Positions 6,277 through 12,343 of a DNA stretch of 14,673 nucleotides are shown here, in pieces. Origin of the DNA: Desulfobacteraceae bacterium (GTDB lineage Bacteria > Desulfobacterota > Desulfobacteria > Desulfobacterales > Desulfobacteraceae); the NCBI GenBank assembly GCA_003354055.1, contig PIVQ01000111.1, forward strand, positions 1-14,673, in the 5' to 3' direction. Position 1 is the stretch's first letter. Each line of letters opens with the position of its first letter. A program made the translations under genes and the position numbers. The notes below the pieces were generated by a model. The model was not told the DNA's origin and ran no database searches. It saw nothing but the letters and a program-made list of their open reading frames with translations.

Positions 6277-7680
6277 GTGCCGTTGGATAGGAAGTGGAAG
6301 GTCTTTCTCCTGGTTGCAGTTTCCATTTTTATGTCCACACTGGATTCAAGCATTGTTAATGTGGCCCTGCCGTTTATTATGCAGGATCTGAGCGAAGGTA
6401 TGGGTGCCATTCAATGGGTGGTGACGGTTTATTTGCTGACGGTATCTTCCTTTTTACTGACCTTTGGCAGGCTTTCGGATATCAAGGGCCGCCCTATGAT
6501 ATATAGGCTTGGATTTGTCTTTTTTACCCTTGGATCGTTTTTGTGCGGTGTGTCCGGAAGTGTAAACGGCCTTGTTCTGGCCCGCGGGGTTCAGGGGCTG
6601 GGCGCTTCCATGCTTATGGCCTGTTCTCCGGCTCTGATTGTGGATGTGTTTGAACCCGAGAACAGGGGTCGTGCGCTTGGTCTTGTGGGGGCCTGTGTGG
6701 CAGCCGGACTCACCACAGGTCCTGTGGCCGGGGGGCTGCTGCTGGAGTATTTTTCATGGCGAAGTATTTTTTATATCAATATTCCCGTGGGTGTGCTGGC
6801 CCTGGTCTTTTCCGGCGTGGTATTTGAAAAAAAAGACAGACGCAGTCAGGAGTCACTAGACCTGGTCGGTAGCCTGCTCATGGTTGTTCTGGTTTCCAGT
6901 ATGATTATCGGCCTGGTAAAATCCGGTGAGTGGGGACTTTTCTCGGTTAAAGGGATGATTTGCTGGGGAATCTGTGTAGGTGCCGGAATCGGGTTTGTGA
7001 TTAATGCCCGGCGGGTGCCTTACCCTCTTTTTGACCTGGACCTCCTTAAGATAAAGCTGTTTGTTCTGCCTCTGGCCTCTTCTTTGATCCTCTTTATGGC
7101 CCTGTTTTCTTTGATCTTTATGATGCCCTTTTATCTGAGTCTTGCCTGTGAATTTTCTCCGGCCCGTACCGGACTGACCATGATCGTTCCTTTTTTGTTT
7201 CTTCTGGTGGTCTCTCCCGTGTCAGGAGCCCTGTCCGACCGTCTTGGCTCCATGGCGTTGTGCGCAACAGGGATGGCCTGTCTGACCCTGTCTCTGGTGT
7301 TGCTGGGACAGCTGACCCCTTCGGACGGACTGTCAGGGATTATTTGGCGTCTGGCTCTGGCCGGCCTGGGAACGGCCATGTTTATCTCTCCCAACAGCAC
7401 GGTGATCATGGGGGCGGTTCCCGTAAACCGCCGCGGGGTGGCCTCGGGTGCCGTGGCAACGGCCAGAAATCTGGGAATGGTCATCGGGGTGGCCCTGTCC
7501 AGTGCCATTTTTACCTATACCTTTGCCCGCCTGAATCAGGGTCTCGGGCTGGATAGCTATTCACCGGAAATGGCCGAAAGTTTTATGACAGGATTCAGGC
7601 ATACCATGACAACCGGTGCCTGGGTGGCAGGCCTGGGTATCGTAATTACGCTGGCCCGTGGCAATGATAAGATAAATTAG
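6277..7680 (+). CDS. MFS drug-efflux transporter, DHA2 (EmrB/QacA-like, 14 TM)
   Basis: This is a 467-residue inner-membrane protein built of hydrophobic helices throughout, the length usual for 14-helix DHA2 proton antiporters. TM1 carries the DHA2 signature LDSSIVNVALP (22-32). The loop between TM2 and TM3 carries the major-facilitator motif A GRLSDIKGRP (64-73). QGLGASMLMACSPALI follows in TM4, and a GPVAGGLLLEYFSWRSIF stretch corresponds to antiporter motif C in TM5. The substrate cannot be predicted. The start is either GTG 6277 or TTG 6283. The TTG has the better spacing from AGGGGG (6272-6277), so the GTG may be two codons too long. The hydrolase gene begins 12 bases after the stop, suggesting one transcript. 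Confidence 0.9.
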   Translation: MPLDRKWKVFLLVAVSIFMSTLDSSIVNVALPFIMQDLSEGMGAIQWVVTVYLLTVSSFLLTFGRLSDIKGRPMIYRLGFVFFTLGSFLCGVSGSVNGLVLARGVQGLGASMLMACSPALIVDVFEPENRGRALGLVGACVAAGLTTGPVAGGLLLEYFSWRSIFYINIPVGVLALVFSGVVFEKKDRRSQESLDLVGSLLMVVLVSSMIIGLVKSGEWGLFSVKGMICWGICVGAGIGFVINARRVPYPLFDLDLLKIKLFVLPLASSLILFMALFSLIFMMPFYLSLACEFSPARTGLTMIVPFLFLLVVSPVSGALSDRLGSMALCATGMACLTLSLVLLGQLTPSDGLSGIIWRLALAGLGTAMFISPNSTVIMGAVPVNRRGVASGAVATARNLGMVIGVALSSAIFTYTFARLNQGLGLDSYSPEMAESFMTGFRHTMTTGAWVAGLGIVITLARGNDKIN

Positions 7681-7692
7681 TGGGAGACAATC

Positions 7693-8484
7693 ATGAACGT
7701 ACCTCAGACATATGATGCACTGGACAATCCGGCCATCCTTGAATATCTGTTTCATCCCAGAAAAGACAATCCGCTAAGAGGATCACAGGCAGGCCGTGAA
7801 GATTTCATGATACCGGTGGCGGACGGGGTCTCCCTTGGGGCATCCCTGCACTATTCAGATCTAAATGCTCCTGTGGTGTTATTCTTCCACGGCAACGGAG
7901 AAATCGTTTCCGATTATGATGAACTGGGCCAGGCCTTTACCCGGGGGGCTGGGGTCAATTTCTTTGTGGTGGATTACAGAGGATACGGAGCCTCTTCAGG
8001 AGCGCCCTCTGCCACGGCTATGATATCGGATGCCCATATGGTTCTGGCTTTTGTAGAGGAGATGATGGCAGAAAAGAAGATGACGGGAAACCTTTGTGTC
8101 ATGGGGCGGTCCCTTGGCAGCGCGCCTGCCCTTGAGCTGGCTGCCAGGGCTTCATTTGAATTTCACTGCCTGATTGTTGAAAGCGGGTTTGCCCTGGCAG
8201 GACCCTTGCTCAGGGTACTGGGACTGAATCCGGAACGATTCGGTTTCAATGGGGTGCCGGGTGATGAAAATCTGGATAAGATGGGGAAGGTACGCTGTCC
8301 CTGTCTGGTGATTCATGCCCAGTTTGACCATCTGATCCCCTTTTCAGACGGCCAGGATCTGTATGATGCCTGTCCTTCAGAGAAAAAGTATCTGCTGGAA
8401 ATCAAAGGGGCCAACCACAACGATATCTTCATTCGTGGTATGGCCCCTTATCTGGATCAGGTACGACAGTTCTGCCGGGATTGA
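7693..8484 (+). CDS. Alpha/beta-hydrolase family protein
   Basis: This is a 263-residue serine hydrolase fold protein. The oxyanion-side motif FFHGNGE (64-70) and the strand VVDYRGYGASSG (92-103) are followed by the nucleophile elbow GRSLGS with Ser140. The acid is probably Asp212 in HAQFDHLIP, and the His is His242 in GANHND. The arrangement resembles the BEM46/ABHD13-type soluble hydrolases, but there is no signal peptide or transmembrane segment, so it should be cytoplasmic. The natural substrate is unknown. A GGGAG ribosome-binding site lies at a normal distance from ATG 7693. Co-transcription with the preceding DHA2 exporter is likely, but no biochemical link is evident. Confidence 0.9.
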   Translation: MNVPQTYDALDNPAILEYLFHPRKDNPLRGSQAGREDFMIPVADGVSLGASLHYSDLNAPVVLFFHGNGEIVSDYDELGQAFTRGAGVNFFVVDYRGYGASSGAPSATAMISDAHMVLAFVEEMMAEKKMTGNLCVMGRSLGSAPALELAARASFEFHCLIVESGFALAGPLLRVLGLNPERFGFNGVPGDENLDKMGKVRCPCLVIHAQFDHLIPFSDGQDLYDACPSEKKYLLEIKGANHNDIFIRGMAPYLDQVRQFCRD

Positions 8485-8512
8485 ATACCGGCCCGCCGGC
8501 CTGACTATTAGG

Positions 8513-9043
8513 CTATCTTTTCCCCAGAGGCACTACAAATACAGGGGTGGAGGTCCGTTTCAGAACTTTACGAACCACATTATCCCCCATGGCTTCGGCA
8601 ATAAGTCCCTGCTGTTTGCAGCCCATCACAATGACGTCACAGTCCTCTTCAACAGCTGTACCAGTAATTTCCGAAGCAATAGACTTGCTTTCGGTGACCA
8701 GAATCTTTTCAATGGGTGAACCGTCCTCCATGGGGGCGGCCTCCTGATTCCCTTCGGCAAAAAAACCGGCTATGGCCTGGCGGATTCTCAGGGCATCCAC
8801 ATTCTTGCCGGTAAGCAGGTTCTGAGCACCTGTTTTTTGCTCGTTTTTAAGATTCTGGTATAAAGTCTCGCCAAAGGCCATTCTTACGAGTTTTTCAGAG
8901 CTCTTGCTGGCCTCTTCCATGACGTGAAGTACTATTATATCAGCCCCGGCATAGGCAGAGTATGAGGCGGCATGCTCAAATACTTCTTTCATATCCGTGG
9001 ACAGATCCGATGCAAATAAAATTCGTTTGGGTTTTTGGATCAT
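8513..9043 (-). CDS. Universal stress protein (UspA family)
   Basis: This is a 176-residue single-domain Usp protein. The N-terminus KRILFASDLSTDMKEVFEHA has the usual first strand and Asp13. IIVLHVME (36-43) is the second strand, and CDVIVMGCKQQG followed by TPVFVVPLGKR is the typical C-terminal half. The ATP-binding signature of UspA-type proteins (G-2X-G-9X-G-S/T) is distorted here to GCKQQGLIAEAMGDN, so nucleotide binding may be altered or absent. Residues about 76-112 form a longer variable insert with acidic residues. The start at ATG 9043 has GGAG about 8 bases upstream. The gene lies 135 bases downstream of the FmdB-type gene on the same strand. Confidence 0.88.
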   Translation of the reverse strand: MIQKPKRILFASDLSTDMKEVFEHAASYSAYAGADIIVLHVMEEASKSSEKLVRMAFGETLYQNLKNEQKTGAQNLLTGKNVDALRIRQAIAGFFAEGNQEAAPMEDGSPIEKILVTESKSIASEITGTAVEEDCDVIVMGCKQQGLIAEAMGDNVVRKVLKRTSTPVFVVPLGKR

Positions 9044-9147
9044 TCTTGGTCTCCAATTGGTTGGGGTTTGCGTAAATCTGTTTCATAATATAAATGAAAA
9101 TCAGCGGAATGCAAAGCGGATTTCCTTTAAAATGACGAGCAGGTCTG

Positions 9148-9165
9148 CTGCGCCGACCGGCGCAG
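9148..9165 (-). terminator. GC-rich hairpin downstream of the FmdB-type gene
   Basis: CTGCGCC (9148-9154) and GGCGCAG (9159-9165) form a 7-bp stem with a 4-base loop, 14 bases past the stop of the zinc-ribbon gene. On the minus strand a T-rich stretch follows only after about 14 bases, so this is a weak or attenuating terminator at best, placed before the universal stress protein gene. Confidence 0.35.
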
Positions 9166-9178
9166 GGGATCAGCTAGC

Positions 9179-9370
9179 TCATGAAAACCCCTTTGGGGCA
9201 TCTGCAGCACAGGTGCCGATGCTGCTTCCCATAAAGCTTGCAGCGCTCATCTGCTTGGTAATCTTAGCGCTGTCACATTCCGGGCATTTGATCCCCTCGG
9301 TCTCATTGGCAAACACCAGTTTTTCAAATTCGGCTTTGCATTTGTCGCATTTGTATTCATAGATGGGCAT
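9179..9370 (-). CDS. FmdB-type zinc ribbon protein
   Basis: This is a 63-residue protein beginning MPIYEYKCDKC, the characteristic start of the FmdB regulatory zinc-ribbon family. Cys8, Cys11, Cys29 and Cys32 form two CxxC knuckles for one zinc ion. The C-terminal tail contains SSIGTCAADAPKGFS. FmdB was first seen with formylmethanofuran/formamidase genes, but most members have no known job, so a regulatory role is only a family guess. The frame extends upstream to ATG 9436, which overlaps the stop of the preceding gene, but the family start at ATG 9370 with GGAG eight bases upstream is much better supported. Confidence 0.88.
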   Translation of the reverse strand: MPIYEYKCDKCKAEFEKLVFANETEGIKCPECDSAKITKQMSAASFMGSSIGTCAADAPKGFS

Positions 9371-9432
9371 GGATGGTCTCCTTATCTTTTTCTTCATCAA
9401 GGTCAGAACCTGCCTTGTTTGAATTTTTTCAG

Positions 9433-9768
9433 TCATAACTTCTGGCCAAGCGCGGCTTCCCTGATCATATCATAAAGTCCCTGCAGGGTCAGGTCGTTGT
9501 TTTGCGCTGCATTTTTCAGAGGGATATTAGCATCAAGACCAATTCCTTTGAAACTGAGGGGCTTGATCACCAGATCCGGATCAATGCCGTGTTGCTTGCA
9601 AAACACGTTAAGTGATGATTCCCCGGTACCCGGAGGCGGTGTTACAGGTATACTTTTGGGTGGGGCAGGGGCCTGTGTGATTTTATTGTAGCCGACATAC
9701 AGACCTGCCGTCAGCAAAAGCAGGCAGGAGGTTAATACGATCAGGTGTATGGTTTTGCTTAGTTTCAT
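9433..9768 (-). CDS. Small membrane-anchored hypothetical protein
   Basis: This 111-residue protein has one N-terminal hydrophobic segment (about residues 8-28, IVLTSCLLLLTAGLYVGY) that acts as a signal anchor or an uncleaved signal peptide. It is followed by a Pro-rich linker (APAPPKSIPVTPPPG) and a small domain of about 60 residues exported to the periplasm. That domain contains LNVFCKQHGIDPDLVIKPLS and LKNAAQNNDLTLQGLYDMI, a pattern of two short helical repeats that resembles small accessory domains in membrane proteins of sulfate reducers. I cannot name the family. The ribosome-binding site is poor. Its stop lies just upstream of the FmdB-type gene, so the two are probably transcribed together. 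Confidence 0.68.
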   Translation of the reverse strand: MKLSKTIHLIVLTSCLLLLTAGLYVGYNKITQAPAPPKSIPVTPPPGTGESSLNVFCKQHGIDPDLVIKPLSFKGIGLDANIPLKNAAQNNDLTLQGLYDMIREAALGQKL

Positions 9769-9861
9769 TCTATTGTCTTTTTCAGTAATGTTGTCCCGAA
9801 CAAACTGACACAGTATCAGCTCTAATTCAAGTCAGCTTAATCTGATATTGGCCAGCACAGG

Positions 9862-10133
9862 CAGAATTTTATTTAGGTAACTGACACCGGGCCGGGCAGA
9901 CCGAAAGCGGCTCTCACTGTCTTTAAGATAGTCTAATTCCGCTACGCGAAAAACCGTGAAACTGCGGCCTGCGGTCCTCAAACAACACGTTTTTTTCCGC
10001 TCCGCTGCATAAGACTATCTAAGAAAACAGGTGGTCTTATGCCGCTTTCCGGCCTACCCGGCCCTAAGTGCCGAATCCGAACATCGTGTTTGTAAAGTGG
10101 CACGTATTCTCAGAATTTTATAAATAGTTACCT
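9862..10133. mobile_element. Large imperfect palindrome, MITE-like non-coding element
   Basis: Nested inverted repeats cover about 260 bases. AGGTAACT (9875-9882) pairs with AGTTACCT (10126-10133). GGGCCGGG (9889-9896) pairs with CCCGGCCC (10057-10064). AAAGCGGC (9904-9911) pairs with GCCGCTTT (10041-10048). AGATAGTCT (9926-9934) pairs with AGACTATCT (10012-10020). CGCGAAAAACCGTG (from 9946) pairs imperfectly with CACGTTTTTTTCCGC (ending at 10000). The direct repeat CAGAATTTTAT occurs at 9862-9872 and 10111-10121. A side hairpin, GTGCC (10068-10072) with GGCAC (10099-10103), lies near the right end. No reading frame is present. The architecture fits a non-autonomous transposable element or a highly structured RNA. 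The rest of 9769-10367 shows only a small hairpin and a promoter candidate. Confidence 0.6.
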
Positions 10134-10211
10134 CGGCCGACCCGCCGACACCTCTATTTTCTGTTGCCATATAAAATCCTATTAGATCATTTTAGTGAGC
10201 ATAACCAAAAT

Positions 10212-10228
10212 AACCGGCTCGGCCGGTT
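10212..10228. repeat. Short GC-rich inverted repeat upstream of the KAS III gene
   Basis: AACCGGC (10212-10218) and GCCGGTT (10222-10228) form a 7-bp hairpin with a 3-base loop, flanked on the left by AAAATA. On the minus strand this resembles a rho-independent terminator (ATTTTGG follows). On the plus strand it ends 5 bases before the -35 candidate and could be an operator. Confidence 0.4.
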
Positions 10229-10233
10229 TGGAC

Positions 10234-10262
10234 TTGCAAAACTTAAAGAAGGCGATTAGTAT
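10234..10262 (+). promoter_or_regulatory. Candidate promoter for the KAS III gene
   Basis: TTGCAA (10234-10239) and TAGTAT (10257-10262) are separated by 17 bases, placing the start of transcription about 100 bases before the ATG at 10368. The match to sigma-70 consensus is moderate. Confidence 0.35.
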
Positions 10263-10367
10263 TCCCGAATCTTTTATCCGTGCAAGAGATACGGCATGAT
10301 TGAAAAAATCAAAGTTCCATATCGAAATTGCGGTGTTTGCCGGAAATTTTATAATGAGGTAAAGTAA

Positions 10368-11387
10368 ATGAGTAGATGTGCTTATATTCGATCCACGGGA
10401 ATGTATGTCCCGGATAACGTGGTCACCAACGATGATCTATCTAAATTAATGACCACCAGCGACGAATGGATTCAACAACGCTCCGGAATTCGAGAAAGAC
10501 GGTATGCCGCCAAAGGCGACCGATGCTCTGATCTGGCAATGCGGTCGGTTGAGAATATGCTTGAAAAAGGTGATGTGGCAGCAGATGAAATTGATTGTAT
10601 CATTTATGCAACATTGAGCCCGGATTATCATTTTCCGGGTGCCGGAGTTTTCCTTCAGGAAAAACTGGGATGGGCCGATCGAGGTATTCCATGTTATGAC
10701 ATCCGGCAGCAGTGCAGTGGTTTCATTTACGGACTTCAGATGGCCCAGTCGTTTGTTGAATCCGGCATGTATAAAAATGTATTGCTGATCGGCGCAGAAC
10801 TGCACTCCAACGCTCTCGAGTATAATGATCGAGGAAGGGCGGTAACCGTCCTGTTTGGTGATGGTGCAGCAAGCGCTGTGATTTCAAAATCCACTGATGA
10901 TACTTCGGGTATTCTGACTACACAAGTGCATGCCGACGGCAAGGGTGCAATGAATGGTATCCATCTGGTTCTGTTCGATATCGGTAAAAAACCTATTGTA
11001 TATTATGACCCGTCCAATGACGAAAAAAATCAGGCCTTGTTTCCTGAAATGCCGAATCCCAAAAATCTATTTACCAATGCAGTCAGGCGCATGGTCGAGG
11101 TGAGTCAGGCATGCCTCGAAAAACTCAATTTAACGGTTGATGATGTTGATTGGGTTCTTCCCCATCAAGCCAACAAGCGCATCAATAACATGGCTGCCGA
11201 GTATCTCTCGATTCCGGAAGAAAAAGTGCTGTATAATATACACAAATACGGTAATACAACCGCTGCCACTATTCCGCTGCTGCTGGACGAATTTACCGTA
11301 AACGGCACGATCAAGCGCGGTGATTTGATGCTGCTGGTTGGATTCGGCTCCGGTTTTACATGGGGTGCAAGCCTGGTAAGGTATTAG
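10368..11387 (+). CDS. 3-oxoacyl-ACP synthase III family protein (FabH-like KAS III)
   Basis: This is a 339-residue condensing enzyme of the FabH type. The Cys-His-Asn catalytic triad is intact: Cys116 in RQQCSGFIYG, His266 in LPHQANKRIN and Asn296 in KYGNTTAAT. N-terminal TSDEWIQQRSGIRERR (30-45) and FGDGAASAV (163-171) are also family signatures. Housekeeping FabH usually has A-A-C at the nucleophile. RQQC occurs in divergent KAS III enzymes of lipid or natural-product pathways, so the acyl substrate is uncertain. No acyl carrier protein, malonyltransferase or ketoreductase gene is adjacent, so it is not part of a fab operon. It stands alone between a palindromic element and an IS remnant. 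GAGGT lies before the ATG at a normal distance. Confidence 0.9.
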   Translation: MSRCAYIRSTGMYVPDNVVTNDDLSKLMTTSDEWIQQRSGIRERRYAAKGDRCSDLAMRSVENMLEKGDVAADEIDCIIYATLSPDYHFPGAGVFLQEKLGWADRGIPCYDIRQQCSGFIYGLQMAQSFVESGMYKNVLLIGAELHSNALEYNDRGRAVTVLFGDGAASAVISKSTDDTSGILTTQVHADGKGAMNGIHLVLFDIGKKPIVYYDPSNDEKNQALFPEMPNPKNLFTNAVRRMVEVSQACLEKLNLTVDDVDWVLPHQANKRINNMAAEYLSIPEEKVLYNIHKYGNTTAATIPLLLDEFTVNGTIKRGDLMLLVGFGSGFTWGASLVRY

Positions 11388-11452
11388 CATAGAGTAAACC
11401 CATGAAAACTGTCATATGAAGTTCTTGCAGATAAAATATATCGAGACTTGAT

Positions 11453-11826
11453 CTACCTTATATTGAGCCATTGCCTGAAAGTGCTGGGGGTGTCAATCTG
11501 AGCCAATTCACCGGGTAATTTCAACAGCCCTTTGCTGTATGCCGCGATCAATCCGCTGAGGAATTTAGCCCGGAACACGTTGGAAAGAGCCTTGACCGGA
11601 AAAAGGAAGGTCGAGCTGTACTAGGGCTCCACCCATTGTCCAAGGGTGTTGATCTCGCCAGCGGTGACAATGAAATGGATGTGGGGATGCAGCCAAAGCT
11701 TGCCACCCCAGGTATGAAGAATGCCGTAAAAGCCTATCTTGGCCCCCAGGAGCTTGGGTTTTTCCCCGAACTCCGGTAAAGTCTGTGCCATAGGTTGTGA
11801 AATCTTTATTTTATAGGTGTTTCGAG
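11453..11826 (-). pseudogene. IS91-family transposase remnant, truncated at both ends with an in-frame amber codon
   Basis: On the minus strand, from about 11810 downwards, the frame encodes LLGAKIGFYGILHTWGGKLW, then HPHIHFIVTAG and GQWVEP. A TAG follows at 11623-11621. The same frame then continues with YSSTFLFPVKALSNVFRAKF, LSGLIAAYSKGLLKLPG and LAQIDTPSTFRQWL to TAG at 11455-11453. These are consecutive central motifs of the IS91/IS801 HUH (Y2) rolling-circle transposases, including the His-x-His metal-binding motif. The N-terminal zinc finger and the catalytic Tyr region are missing, so the gene is dead. The upstream part of the frame to 11935 is not transposase-like. It marks past insertion next to the KAS III gene. 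Confidence 0.85.
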
Positions 11827-11978
11827 TTTGCCCGGGTGTTTGAAACTGCCTTATCCACCGTCCAGGTTTAATGTAACTATAAAAAATATCCTTTAGCCAG
11901 GCTGAATCGGAATCGGATACTGGAAAATAGCACAAAACGTGTTATCTTAAGAAAAGGTCAAAATTTAAGGTGTTTCGA
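11815..11978. repeat. 11-bp direct repeat pair bordering the 5' break of the transposase remnant
   Basis: AGGTGTTTCGA occurs at 11815-11825 and 11968-11978 in the same orientation. The left copy lies where transposase similarity ends. The 142 bases between the copies have no supported gene. The pair could be a scar of an insertion or deletion, or chance. Confidence 0.35.
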
Positions 11979-11999
11979 TTTATATAGGGGAGAGTGGAG

Positions 12000-12155
12000 A
12001 TGGAATCATTGATATATATAGGTGGGTTTGTGGCGGTGTACCTGCTGCTTCAGATTTATATTTTGCCGAAAATGGGGATATCCACCTGAATGAGAGGGGC
12101 CTGTCAGGGGACGGGCAAGGAAGAGAAGAACAATCCGTTTGAGAGCAAAGAGTAA
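12000..12155 (+). CDS. Candidate small membrane selenoprotein (in-frame TGA read as Sec)
   Basis: ATG 12000 has a strong ribosome-binding site (GGGGAGAG, 11987-11994). It begins a frame of 29 codons with one transmembrane helix (LIYIGGFVAVYLLLQIYIL, residues 4-22), then PKMGIST, then TGA at 12087-12089. The same frame stays open for 21 more codons: MRGACQGTGKEEKNNPFESK, Glu, TAA at 12153-12155. If TGA encodes selenocysteine, the product is 51 residues with Sec30 and Cys35 just outside the helix, a plausible redox pair, and a charged soluble tail. Directly after the TGA lies a hairpin fitting bacterial SECIS rules (12099-12116). If TGA is a true stop, the product is a 29-residue membrane peptide. 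I do not recognise the family with certainty. Confidence 0.6.
12099..12116 (+). promoter_or_regulatory. Candidate bacterial SECIS element
   Basis: GCCTGTC (12099-12105) pairs with GACGGGC (12110-12116), seven pairs including one G-U, closing the tetraloop AGGG (12106-12109). Sixteen bases separate the TGA from the loop, and the second loop base is G. As I recall them, bacterial SECIS criteria ask for about 16-37 bases and a G among the first two loop bases. The E. coli fdhF loop also begins AGG. The hairpin lies inside the coding frame, as bacterial SECIS elements do. Confidence 0.55.
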
Positions 12156-12170
12156 CTCCCACATCCGTTA

Positions 12171-12190
12171 GCAGGGGGCAAGGGCCCTGC
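12171..12190 (+). terminator. GC-rich hairpin after the selenoprotein candidate
   Basis: GCAGGG (12171-12176) pairs with CCCTGC (12185-12190), 15 bases after the TAA at 12153-12155. A competing stem GGCCC (12183-12187) with GGGCC (12198-12202) is possible. No T run follows, so termination is uncertain. Confidence 0.35.
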
Positions 12191-12253
12191 ATAAAGCCGG
12201 GCCTGCTGTAAAAAAGTATACCTTCCGAAGAAAAACCTAATTATTTTAATTTC

Positions 12254-12282
12254 TTGACAGCAGATTCATCCCCATTTATAGT
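12254..12282 (+). promoter_or_regulatory. Strong sigma-70 promoter for the MerR regulator operon
   Basis: A perfect TTGACA (12254-12259) is followed after exactly 17 bases by TATAGT (12277-12282). The 17-base spacer differs from the 19-20 bases of classical MerR-activated promoters, so this promoter should work without MerR-type DNA untwisting. Confidence 0.65.
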
Positions 12283-12296
12283 TCTTTTCAAAAGTG

Positions 12297-12318
12297 CAAA
12301 GTGATAGTTTGTACTTTG
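12297..12318. promoter_or_regulatory. Inverted repeat just downstream of the promoter, possible operator
   Basis: CAAAGT (12297-12302) and ACTTTG (12313-12318) are perfectly complementary with a 10-base gap, placed about 10-30 bases after the expected transcription start. A binding site here could give repression of the regulator and the downstream oxidoreductase. An additional AAAGTG half-site begins at 12291. Confidence 0.4.
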
Positions 12319-12343
12319 TGATTTTTAGAATCAGGAGGGACAT

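Noticed and set aside
9371..9436. Upstream ATG 9436 as the start of the FmdB-type gene
   Set aside because: FmdB proteins start at MPIYEY. The 22 extra residues are not family-like and ATG 9370 has a better ribosome-binding site, although the ATGA overlap at 9433-9436 is real.
11827..11935. N-terminal part of the 104-codon minus-strand frame as transposase
   Set aside because: The residues from 11935 to about 11827 do not resemble any IS91 region. The frame is open by chance in front of the truncated transposase.
11980..12192. 70-codon minus-strand open frame opposite the selenoprotein candidate
   Set aside because: It has no ribosome-binding site and a low-information composition. The plus strand has a proper ribosome-binding site, a membrane helix and a SECIS-like hairpin.
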